Assembly (NCBI GenBank): GCA_002311975.1
Contig: DCAL01000068.1
Location: forward strand, 1-25,072
Reading direction: 5' to 3'
DNA: 25,072 bases
From: Fidelibacterota bacterium UBA1134
GTDB taxonomy: Bacteria > Fidelibacterota > Marinisomatia > Marinisomatales > S15-B10
Below, one piece after another: positions 15,249 to 23,032 of the stretch. The stretch's first letter is position 1, and the number at the start of each line of letters is the position of its first letter. The translations under genes were made by a program, and so were the position numbers. Below the pieces are notes generated by a model. That model made no database searches. It was not told where the DNA came from and saw nothing but the letters and a program-made list of their open reading frames with translations.

Positions 15249-16859
15249 ATGAAATTGAAATTGATAACAGTACCGTTGACAATCAGTTTAATGATTGCAG
15301 GAGTTTCCGCACAGGGGCTCAGCGGCAACTTTAAGATGACTGGCATACACGTTCAGTACTACGACGTGGCCCGTGATTCCAGCGCTGCCGCTGAAGATGT
15401 AGGCTCAACCCACGATTTTGCTCTGTCGTGGCCCAGCGCAGCCAGTGAACAGTTCGCATGGGACGTAAACACCTTTGAGCCCGGTGATATGATTGCCAAT
15501 CCAGAAACACCGGAGGCAATTGCCAACATAGGCTATGCGGGACTTGTAGCTGCCGCCGGCATTGATCTCACTGTGCAGCTTAATGAAGACGGGACGTTTG
15601 AGGTTCCCACCAGCACTTACCCGACCACAGATACAGAAAACTGCTCAACCTTCTCCAGCATCCCCACCATTCAGGATCAAGGAATTTACGAGTGGGACGG
15701 CGAGGACGATCACGGTGGGTTCGGCATCGTGGAATCCGGAATATTTGACCTTTTCAGCATGGATCCCACCGATGTAAACAACGGCTACATAAACGTCTAT
15801 CGTGCCAGCGACAGCGACGACATCCGCCATGTGATTATTGGCTGGACAGCTGTGGACGGCATCGGTTCAGACAGCGGCATAGATAGTGAAGGAAACCTGA
15901 ACCGGCAGTTGGGCATCTCCACAGCACCTGCTGATGAAGATTTTGTTACCGGTCTGAATGCAAGCGCCGGGATGAGTCTCAATGTGGGAGATCATGTCAC
16001 CTTTGGTGATAACTGGCCTTACGATGAAGCAGTGAACGCGAACTGGGGTTACATCTTCGATCCTGCCGGACCTGATGGTGAACTTTTCAGCGGCGATGAA
16101 CCGCTTCAGTTTACCGGCTATTACATGACCTACCACGATCTGGTTGTACTGGCAACCTTTGGGGGCGCATTCCAGGCGGCTCTAACCGGCGGCATGGATG
16201 AACTGGCGTCAGCGGGAGCAGCGGCCGAAGCGACATTGACAGCCCTCGGCGTAGATGCTGCCGTGATAACTGCTCTGGGAGATCTTGGTGAACTGTCTTG
16301 GGGTGCCATGCAAGCAGTCTTAGCTGCGGGCGGAGAGATGGAAGACGCCATCATTTCCGGTGCTATAATAGCCGTAGGAGCAGCGATTCAAGGCGCCGCG
16401 GCAGCCGGTATCGACCTGGCTTCCGCTATTGACGACTCGGATCATAATTTCGACGGCACCAACGGCCGGCTCATCTTTGAAGTCGGCAACCAGTGCATAC
16501 CGGATATGCAGACGCGCGTGGTGACAGCGAGATTTTCAAACGCGGACGTTTTAGAGGTGGCAGAAGAAGATGCACTGCCGGCGGAATTTGCGCTGCACCA
16601 GAACTACCCTAATCCGTTCAACCCGTCCACGAGTATCAATTTTGATATTCCTGAGAGCGGCAACGTCACCCTGACTGTCTGGAATATGCTCGGTGAACAG
16701 GTACGGACACTGGTTGCATCCAACATGACCATGGGAAGCCACAGCGTGCAGTTCGATGGACTGGACGATGCAGGAACTTCCCTGGCAACCGGCATCTACC
16801 TGTATCGCATCGAGATGTCGAGGTTCAGCGCTACAAAGAAGATGTTATTGATGAAATAA
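15249..16859 (+). CDS. Secreted protein with T9SS-type C-terminal sorting domain
   Basis: The 536-residue product has a clear signal peptide (MKLKLITVPLTISLMIAGVSA, cleaved after residue 21). Its C-terminal domain of about 90 residues contains FALHQNYPNPFNPSTSINFD, GEQVRTLV and GIYLYRIE. That is the FlgD-Ig-like/type A sorting domain family used by type IX secretion in Bacteroidetes and widespread in Marinimicrobia, so export to the cell surface is expected. The body is not recognised. Residues ~300-395 form a striking Ala/Gly-rich, weakly amphipathic helical stretch unlike the mixed flanks. GGAGG at about 15237-15241 supports ATG 15249. A strong terminator follows, then a TonB receptor; a surface partnership is possible but unproven. 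Confidence 0.85.
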   Translation: MKLKLITVPLTISLMIAGVSAQGLSGNFKMTGIHVQYYDVARDSSAAAEDVGSTHDFALSWPSAASEQFAWDVNTFEPGDMIANPETPEAIANIGYAGLVAAAGIDLTVQLNEDGTFEVPTSTYPTTDTENCSTFSSIPTIQDQGIYEWDGEDDHGGFGIVESGIFDLFSMDPTDVNNGYINVYRASDSDDIRHVIIGWTAVDGIGSDSGIDSEGNLNRQLGISTAPADEDFVTGLNASAGMSLNVGDHVTFGDNWPYDEAVNANWGYIFDPAGPDGELFSGDEPLQFTGYYMTYHDLVVLATFGGAFQAALTGGMDELASAGAAAEATLTALGVDAAVITALGDLGELSWGAMQAVLAAGGEMEDAIISGAIIAVGAAIQGAAAAGIDLASAIDDSDHNFDGTNGRLIFEVGNQCIPDMQTRVVTARFSNADVLEVAEEDALPAEFALHQNYPNPFNPSTSINFDIPESGNVTLTVWNMLGEQVRTLVASNMTMGSHSVQFDGLDDAGTSLATGIYLYRIEMSRFSATKKMLLMK

Positions 16860-16895
16860 CACCACCGTCATAAAGCTGATTCATATATGACACTT

Positions 16896-16931
16896 ACCAA
16901 TCCCGTCTTAAGAGACGGGATTGGTTTTTTT
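16896..16931 (+). terminator. Strong intrinsic terminator
   Basis: A perfect 13-bp stem, ACCAATCCCGTCT (16896-16908) with AGACGGGATTGGT (16913-16925), encloses the loop TAAG and runs into seven T residues (16925-16931). It ends the transcript of the sorted secreted protein. It stands only 27 bases before the GTG start of the TonB receptor, so it might also act as an attenuator or partial-readthrough element for that gene. Confidence 0.93.
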
Positions 16932-16957
16932 CACATAAAAATGCGAAATTAGCATCT

Positions 16958-19900
16958 GTGAAAACGGCAACATTCAGACAGTTTCTGATCCTGATGTTCC
17001 TGCTGCACGGCGCGCTGCTCACTGCCGCCGGAACCATCAAGGGCAGGATAACAGACAAGAGCACCGGTGCTCCGCTCATGGGGGCCAATGTCCTGGTGAC
17101 AAGTCCGGAACTGGATTCTCCTACAGGCTCGGCCACCGATCTGGAGGGGCGCTATGAGGTTAAGAATCTGCCGGCGGGAGTTTACACGGTCAAATCTTCC
17201 TTCATAGGTTACGATGAAATGGAAGTGACTGTTACACTCAAAGAGGACGCAACTGAAACGGTGAACATGGCGTTGATCCCGGCCGCCATTGAATACCAGA
17301 CGTATGTGGTAACCGCTTCGCGCCGCCGGGAACGGGTGGAAGATGCACCGGCTGCCATTTCAGTCATCACCGAGAGGAACATCCGCCGCGAGAGCAACAC
17401 CAATCTGGGCGACTATCTGAAAGCTGTCAAAGGTGTTGACTTCACCCAATCCGGCGTTGACAGCTATAATTTGAGTGCCCGGGGATTCAACTCCAGTTTC
17501 AGCTCTCGCCTGCTGACTCTGACTGACGGGCGCATGGCCAACGTCCCCTCCCTGCGGCTCACGGCCTACAACGTCATCCCCGTAACGTCCGATGATGTGC
17601 AGCAGATTGAAATTGTTCTCGGTCCGGCTTCCGCCCTCTACGGTCCAAACGCGCACAGCGGCGTCTTGAATATCATCACCAAACCGCCCAGATTCTCTAA
17701 ACCGCTCATCGTCAATGTTCAGGCCGGTGACAGGCAGTTGAAGAAGCTTTCCGCCCGCGGCGCGATCACAAGAGGCAGCCTCGCCGCGAAACTCTCCACG
17801 TCTTACCTGACAGCAGATGACTGGCGCCACTTCAACCCCGGTGAACTGGAAGCACATCACTTCGCATTGGTGGGGAACTGGGACCTGACCACAGACGGCA
17901 GAAACGCCATCTGGCAGACAGGCCTTTTAGAGAGTGGCAATCCGACACAAGCCGTACTTATACCGGACCCGTGGCCGAACGACGACCGAGAACTGACGGC
18001 AGAATATCTTAACAACGCCGGTATCGATTGGTTCATGGGTACTGACGGCCAATTCTACACCAACGTTGCAGTATCTGACGGTATTGATAATAACGGCAAC
18101 AGCGACGACTTCATTGACCTCAATGGCAACGGTCAGCCTGATGCCGGTGAACCGGGCGTCAATTCGAATGGGCTCGTCTGGGCTGACGGAGAGGATAACG
18201 ATAACGACGGCCTCGTGGATGAAGGCATTGATGAAGGCATTGATGACCAGGTAGAAAAGTGGTACGATGGATTTGATAACGATGGCGACGGGCTGATCGA
18301 CGAAGCCGACGAACGGGGCACCAAATGGCAGAACCGTGTCGGGGAAGTCGGTGCAAATAAGTTCGGCAAATTCGAGTTCGGCAAGAATGGAGAAATGCTG
18401 TTTGATACAAACCAGGACGGCTGCTTCGGCTGCGTTGGTGACAGTACTATCTATACTTACCGTGTTCACGATACTAATGGTGATGGTATTGATGACTTCC
18501 CCGATTTCGCAGTCAGAAATGTGCTGGCTGACTTCAGACTCGATTATGACCCCAGTGACGATTTCAAATCGAGCCTCGCCTACGGATACGCCTGGGCCAA
18601 GAACATCAATATCACAGGTATCGCCAGATATCTGGCCGATGGATGGATTTACCGCTATGCACAGGGCCGTCTCACCTACAAAAACATCTTCGCTCAAGCC
18701 TATCTGAATTCGAGCGACGCCGGCAGAACGAGAAGTCTTGCAACGGGTGGCCGGATTAAAGACACTTCAAGGAAGTTCTCAGCACAAATACAGCACCACA
18801 AGATGTTCTGGAATGAACGACAGAGGATCGTCTGGGGAGTTGACTATTTCCGCACGATGCCGCAAACTTTCGGCACCATCCTTGGCGACAACAACCTGTG
18901 GGACAAACTCGACAACGATGGCGACGGAGAGTCCGGTTCACCTGTCTCGTGGGCCGAAAGCATCGACAACAACGCTTACGACAAGGGAGAGATGTACACA
19001 CTCTGGGACACGGACACAGGGTTGCAGGATGGGGCGGTCAGCGGAATAGATAACGCCAGAGGGGCCATAGCCGACGGCATCGACAACGACGGCGACGGGC
19101 TGGTGGACGAAGGCATTGATGAAAAAGATGAGGACAACCGATATATCGTTAATGAACTTGGATTCTATTTCCAGTCCAACACGAAGCTCACGAAAAAATT
19201 TGAATTGATTGTCGCCAGCCGGCTTGATGCGCACGACAAGTTAACAAACATCATAGATTTCGGAGAGAATGATCTTTCTGTCAATCCTTTCCGGTGGACA
19301 TTCGATCTTCAGAATCAGGAAGGCCTCCAGATTTCACCTAAGATAGGACTGATGTACCGCCCCCGTGAGAACCAGAACTTTCGTCTCACGTGGGCCAGGG
19401 CATTCAACACACCGTCAAGCCAGGCGTTGTTCCTCGATATTTTTGTGCAACGGTTTTCTGTTTTCAAGGTCTTCGCCAAGGGAGCCGGTAACGGTTACCA
19501 CTACCCAAGAGACGAAAACGGTCATCTCATATTCTGGGATATCAGCGGCGATCTGTGGCAATTCAATTCCCTCAGCTGGGAAAAGCTCAACGACGACAAT
19601 GGTGACGGCGAATGGTCCTTCAACGACGGTACGGCCGACACGCTGATAGATATCTTCGGCAACCAGTATTTCTATACTTTTGACGTCAACGACCAATTCG
19701 ATTTCATGGATTACGGCACCGACGGCAAACCGGCAGAACCGTATACCGATACCAATGGTAACGGCCAGTGGGACTGGGGTGAGCCCTACGAGGATCTGGA
19801 CGGAAACATTTTCTATACCGGACCCGACGGCAACGGGACTGAAGGTGACGGCATTTTTCAGGAAGGTGAGCCGGCGGAAGCACACGAATCCTGGGTGGAC

Positions 19901-20710
19901 GACAACGGAAACGGGGTCTGGGATGAGCTTTACAAGCTACTCTTCCCCTCAGTTGACCCCAAGATACGAGGTTCTTTCCAATCAGACATCGCCACCGATC
20001 CAGAGCCGATTAAGCCCGAGATCGTTCGCACGCTTGAGTTCGGCTACAAAGGCAGAGTAACCAAGCGCCTGTACGGAACATTTGATCTATTCTACAGCAA
20101 GTACACAAGTTTTGTCAGTCCGATTCTCTTTGTTACGCCAGTGGTAGTCAAGAACGATCCTGAACTGACTATAGACAGATTTTTCAACAGCCCCACCAGT
20201 TATATTCAAGGCATTACTGTTATAGGCGATACAGCTGATATCATCTCCGGCCACAACCCTCCTGTGGTTGTAGGGTATCTCAACTTTGGTAAAGTCTACA
20301 TGTGGGGCATAGATGCCAGCGTAACCTACTTCGTAAACCGCAATCTCATCATCGACGCAAACTACTCATTCCTGAGTCTGTCTGATTTCATCAATCCGCT
20401 TACGGGAACGAAAGAGCCCATCAACGCTCCCAAGCATAAGTGGTCCATGAAGGCAACTTATGAATCCCCTAAAGGTTACTCTATTGCGGCTTATCTCAGA
20501 CATGTGAACAGTTTTCCGTGGCAGTCGGGCATCTTTTACGGCACGATCAAGAAATACGATATTCTCGATCTGCATCTTGGATACTCCGTCAACGATCACT
20601 TGCGACTCTTTGCCAGCATCAGCAATCTGTTCAACAACCGTCACATCGAAATCATGGGCGGGCCGAAACTCGGACGCATGGTGGTTCTCCGTCTGCAAGG
20701 TTCGCTGTAG
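16958..20710 (+). CDS. TonB-dependent receptor with EF-hand-like Asp/Gly repeat insertions
   Basis: This 1250-residue outer-membrane receptor has a signal peptide (to about residue 24). A carboxypeptidase-regulatory-like beta domain follows at ~25-108 (IKGRITDKSTGAPLMGANV), then the segment YVVTASRRRERVEDAPAAIS and a plug domain at ~125-240 (IEIVLGPASALYGPNAHSGV). The beta-barrel ends HLRLFASISNLFNNRH and a final strand. Four Asp/Asn/Gly-rich clusters lie in the barrel, at about residues 374-455, 483-517, 650-728 and 878-993. They include DLNGNGQPDAGE, DNDGDGLVDEGIDE and DTNGDGIDD, a pattern known from dockerin/thrombospondin-type calcium repeats. A CFGC pair sits in the second cluster. The substrate is unknown. 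GTG 16958 is favoured by the signal peptide; no clear ribosome site is seen. Confidence 0.92.
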   Translation: MKTATFRQFLILMFLLHGALLTAAGTIKGRITDKSTGAPLMGANVLVTSPELDSPTGSATDLEGRYEVKNLPAGVYTVKSSFIGYDEMEVTVTLKEDATETVNMALIPAAIEYQTYVVTASRRRERVEDAPAAISVITERNIRRESNTNLGDYLKAVKGVDFTQSGVDSYNLSARGFNSSFSSRLLTLTDGRMANVPSLRLTAYNVIPVTSDDVQQIEIVLGPASALYGPNAHSGVLNIITKPPRFSKPLIVNVQAGDRQLKKLSARGAITRGSLAAKLSTSYLTADDWRHFNPGELEAHHFALVGNWDLTTDGRNAIWQTGLLESGNPTQAVLIPDPWPNDDRELTAEYLNNAGIDWFMGTDGQFYTNVAVSDGIDNNGNSDDFIDLNGNGQPDAGEPGVNSNGLVWADGEDNDNDGLVDEGIDEGIDDQVEKWYDGFDNDGDGLIDEADERGTKWQNRVGEVGANKFGKFEFGKNGEMLFDTNQDGCFGCVGDSTIYTYRVHDTNGDGIDDFPDFAVRNVLADFRLDYDPSDDFKSSLAYGYAWAKNINITGIARYLADGWIYRYAQGRLTYKNIFAQAYLNSSDAGRTRSLATGGRIKDTSRKFSAQIQHHKMFWNERQRIVWGVDYFRTMPQTFGTILGDNNLWDKLDNDGDGESGSPVSWAESIDNNAYDKGEMYTLWDTDTGLQDGAVSGIDNARGAIADGIDNDGDGLVDEGIDEKDEDNRYIVNELGFYFQSNTKLTKKFELIVASRLDAHDKLTNIIDFGENDLSVNPFRWTFDLQNQEGLQISPKIGLMYRPRENQNFRLTWARAFNTPSSQALFLDIFVQRFSVFKVFAKGAGNGYHYPRDENGHLIFWDISGDLWQFNSLSWEKLNDDNGDGEWSFNDGTADTLIDIFGNQYFYTFDVNDQFDFMDYGTDGKPAEPYTDTNGNGQWDWGEPYEDLDGNIFYTGPDGNGTEGDGIFQEGEPAEAHESWVDDNGNGVWDELYKLLFPSVDPKIRGSFQSDIATDPEPIKPEIVRTLEFGYKGRVTKRLYGTFDLFYSKYTSFVSPILFVTPVVVKNDPELTIDRFFNSPTSYIQGITVIGDTADIISGHNPPVVVGYLNFGKVYMWGIDASVTYFVNRNLIIDANYSFLSLSDFINPLTGTKEPINAPKHKWSMKATYESPKGYSIAAYLRHVNSFPWQSGIFYGTIKKYDILDLHLGYSVNDHLRLFASISNLFNNRHIEIMGGPKLGRMVVLRLQGSL
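18218..18246 (+). repeat. Tandem 12-bp repeat in the TonB receptor
   Basis: GATGAAGGCATT occurs twice head to tail (18218-18229, 18230-18241) and is followed by GATGA, encoding DEGI-DEGI-D. A related copy, GACGAAGGCATTGATGAA, recurs at about 19106-19123. The pattern is consistent with growth of the acidic loop by in-frame slippage or recombination. Confidence 0.85.
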
Positions 20711-20758
20711 ACGAGTTCAGATCTTCATTTTCCCAGTTTGAAATAGTAGATTTCTGAG

Positions 20759-21661
20759 ATGGCTGAACAGCCTGCATCCAAGAAAACGCTCCTTTTTGCG
20801 GCACTGCTTCTAACATCCACTTTCTTAGCTGAACTCATTGGCGGCGTCGTTTCCGGCAGCCTGAGTCTGGTATCTGATGCGTTCCACGTTCTCTCGGATC
20901 TCAGCGCCATTCTCATCGCCTACGTCTCCCTCGCTATCGCACAGCGCACCGCCCCCACACAGCGGATGGCATTCGGCTACCATCGGCTGGAGGTAATAAG
21001 CGCACTGTTCAACGGACTGTTACTGAGTCTGATTTCTGCATTCATTTTTGTTGAAGCGTGGTCCCGGTTTACCAACCCCACTGAAATTAACACGACTTAT
21101 GCACTCATCATCGCCATTATCGGACTCGCGGTGAATCTGGTTGTAGCCAGAAAATTTCACCAATCCTCCACACATATTGAAAAGGATGTTAACATCCGCA
21201 GCGCCTATCTGCATGTGCTGGGAGATATTCTCGCTTCCATCTCGGTCATCACCGGCATTACGGCAGTGAGACTCCTTGACATGCCCGTAATAGATCCTAT
21301 CGTGGCAGGATTCGTCGCGGTGCTTCTGTTAATGGGCGCCGGAAGGGTTCTCTATAAAAGCGCCGAGATCCTGCTTCAGAAATCTCCTCAAGATATTGAC
21401 CGGGTCCGCAAGCGAGTGATAGAGATTAAGGGCGTGGAAGATTTTCTCGATGTGAGGCTTTGGCAGGTGTGCTCGCACCTGACGGTGGGGACAGCTCATG
21501 TGGTGGTGTCAGTGGAATCCCTCGAGGAGACCGAGGAGATCAAGAGAGAAATCAAATCTATCATTCAGGACGAGTTTGACATCCGGGACATGACGCTGGA
21601 GTGCGAAACAGCGGGGATGTCCGGCGATCATCCTCACAGGTTTCAGCATGAGCATAACTGA
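20759..21661 (+). CDS. Cation diffusion facilitator (Zn/Co/Cd-type exporter)
   Basis: The 300-residue protein is a CDF-family metal/proton antiporter of the inner membrane. It has six predicted helices followed by a cytoplasmic ferredoxin-like C-terminal domain (from about residue 205). Transport-site residues are H43 and D47 in SDAFHVLSD (helix 2) and H152 and D156 in YLHVLGD (helix 5). The His-Asp/His-Asp set is typical of zinc-type members. FGYHRLEVISALFNG is a family signature. The C-terminus ends HPHRFQHEHN with four histidines, a likely metal-handling tail. The ATG lies 48 bp after the TonB receptor stop on the same strand, so co-expression is possible; a metal link between the two is speculation. 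Confidence 0.93.
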   Translation: MAEQPASKKTLLFAALLLTSTFLAELIGGVVSGSLSLVSDAFHVLSDLSAILIAYVSLAIAQRTAPTQRMAFGYHRLEVISALFNGLLLSLISAFIFVEAWSRFTNPTEINTTYALIIAIIGLAVNLVVARKFHQSSTHIEKDVNIRSAYLHVLGDILASISVITGITAVRLLDMPVIDPIVAGFVAVLLLMGAGRVLYKSAEILLQKSPQDIDRVRKRVIEIKGVEDFLDVRLWQVCSHLTVGTAHVVVSVESLEETEEIKREIKSIIQDEFDIRDMTLECETAGMSGDHPHRFQHEHN

Positions 21662-21919
21662 TGCTGAGTGCCAGAGCGTTACGGCCTTCGAGTCCCTGAA
21701 AGACACTCGCCATACCACAAAGAAATAGGACAGCACCGCTTCTGGCGCACGGCTCAAGCTCGAGCAAAGGGATCAACTACCATGCGAAAAGATATTCACA
21801 GACCGTATTCCACACCATCGACCCAAGTGTGGTTCTGAGTAGAATGCCTGATATCAAAGAGAGGATTTAAGACAGAATAACCGTAACAAAAAGGGGCGGT
21901 GATATTTTACAGAACTGTC
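21662..21919. other. Convergent intergenic stretch, no gene recognised
   Basis: These 258 bp lie between the convergent CDF and Trm112-like genes. A perfect hairpin, ACTGTC/GACAGT (21914-21931), spans the Trm112 stop but lacks a T-run. A short + frame of 18 codons at 21781 is not convincing. No tRNA-like fold or family of repeats is seen. Confidence 0.4.
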
Positions 21920-22186
21920 TCATGGGACAGTCCTCATATCAATGGCTTCATCAATAAGCATGATCGGGATGTCGTCCCGAACGGGATAAAGAAACTTTCC
22001 GTCGGCTCGTAAAAGTCCCTCATCGATGGGCTGTGGTACAGTCTCGTTTTTCCGGTTCATGGCGGTACCGTGGGCGATTGCCCGATTGACCCGTTCTCGT
22101 TCCTCTTCCGAGAGGAGATGGAGATTGTCCTTCGTCTCAGGGCAGCAAAGGATGTCCAATAACTTTTGGCTGATGCTAATGGCCAT
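21920..22186 (-). CDS. Trm112-like (UPF0434/YcaR family) protein
   Basis: This 88-residue protein opens ISQKLLDILCCPETKDNLHLL and ends with the typical DGKFLYPVRDDIPIMLIDEA block of bacterial Trm112-like proteins. Eukaryotic Trm112 is a small activator of several methyltransferases. Bacterial members are poorly defined, but related roles have been proposed. Only the first cysteine pair (C14-C15) is present; the second half of a zinc site is absent, as is usual in bacterial forms. AAGGG lies about 8 bases before ATG 22186. It is the last gene of the leftward cluster, 38 bp after the DUF3467 gene. Confidence 0.87.
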   Translation of the reverse strand: MAISISQKLLDILCCPETKDNLHLLSEEERERVNRAIAHGTAMNRKNETVPQPIDEGLLRADGKFLYPVRDDIPIMLIDEAIDMRTVP

Positions 22187-22224
22187 GTGCCCTTGCTCTA
22201 CAGTCAGTGAAAACCCTGTTCTGA

Positions 22225-22542
22225 TCAGTTCGGCAATGACCCTTCGGGAGGCTTGACTCCGAATGGCGCCAACGCTTCCTTCTCAGGCACTGTGATTTCT
22301 CCATACTGCTTTTCGTAGCGTGATAAGTTGTCCTTTAGCGCATTGAGAAATGCTTTCGCATGCGGCGGCGCCATAATAGTCCTGGCATTTACTTTTGCCT
22401 TAGGCATCCCCGGCAGGAGGCGTGTGAAATCAAAAACAAATTCCGCCGGCGAATGAGTAATCACCACAAAGTTTGCGTATTCACCGCTGCCTACCTTTTC
22501 ATCAAGCTCAATACTGATCTGTTGCTGTTTTCCCTTTGTCAT
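22225..22542 (-). CDS. DUF3467 family protein
   Basis: The 105-residue protein closely matches the DUF3467 pattern as I remember it: YANFVVITHSPAEFVFDF, then LLPGMPKAKVNARTIMAPPHA, and a tail containing LSRYEKQYGEI. The family is widespread in FCB bacteria and other phyla and has no established function. Its ATG overlaps the stop of the upstream zinc-ribbon gene by four bases (ATGA), so the two are translationally coupled. It has no signal peptide or membrane segment and should be cytoplasmic. Confidence 0.88.
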   Translation of the reverse strand: MTKGKQQQISIELDEKVGSGEYANFVVITHSPAEFVFDFTRLLPGMPKAKVNARTIMAPPHAKAFLNALKDNLSRYEKQYGEITVPEKEALAPFGVKPPEGSLPN

Positions 22543-22940
22543 TTCTTGCCAGACCCCCCTTCGTCATCTCGCCTGTTGAATTCTTCCCAATCTTCTTCCA
22601 GCCCTTCCCAGTCATCAATATCCTCAGACTCAGACTTCTGTTTGATCGGTTCAGAATCTTCTTCAAAGAGAGAAAACGTATCTTTTTTCTTCTCATAATC
22701 CTGTGGGTCGACCTCTTCCTGATCCGAAGGATCAAGCCTCTCCAACTCGTTTTTGTAAAGCTTCATATCGAAAAAGTCAATATCGACTACAATCCCATTA
22801 GCAATCAGGTACTCGATAAAATCGAGATACTTCGGCTGCTTCAGGTCTGTATTGCAGGTCGGGCAGACCACCTTTTCTTTCAGCTCATCCTCATGAAGAG
22901 GAACGCTGCATTCCGGGCAGATGATTCCTTCTAACGCCAT
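22539..22940 (-). CDS. Small zinc-ribbon protein with acidic C-terminus
   Basis: The 133-residue product has an N-terminal zinc ribbon formed by C8 and C11 (CPEC) and C26 and C29 (CPTC). A short conserved-looking segment follows (YLDFIEYLIANGIVVDIDFFDM), then a strongly acidic, low-complexity tail rich in Asp, Glu, Ser and Trp. The frame is open upstream to 23009, but ATG 22940 places the ribbon at the N-terminus and avoids an unlikely leader; it is my preferred start. No enzymatic domain is seen. Nucleic acid or protein binding is typical of such ribbons but unproven here. It is coupled to DUF3467 by an ATGA overlap. Confidence 0.75.
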   Translation of the reverse strand: MALEGIICPECSVPLHEDELKEKVVCPTCNTDLKQPKYLDFIEYLIANGIVVDIDFFDMKLYKNELERLDPSDQEEVDPQDYEKKKDTFSLFEEDSEPIKQKSESEDIDDWEGLEEDWEEFNRRDDEGGSGKK

Positions 22941-23032
22941 AATCTTCAGTTTTCTCTCTTGAATTCGGAGGGTAAATATAATCGGCGGATCCACCGTCGT
23001 CAACAACAATTTTCTAAAAATGTTCCGAAATT

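Noticed and set aside
18077..19940. Asp/Gly repeats as a true dockerin (cellulosome) module
   Set aside because: The spacing and number of units do not give the paired ~22-residue dockerin repeat, and the units are spread across a TonB barrel.
21781..21837. An 18-codon + frame downstream of the CDF gene
   Set aside because: It is very short, lacks a convincing ribosome site and shows no family resemblance.
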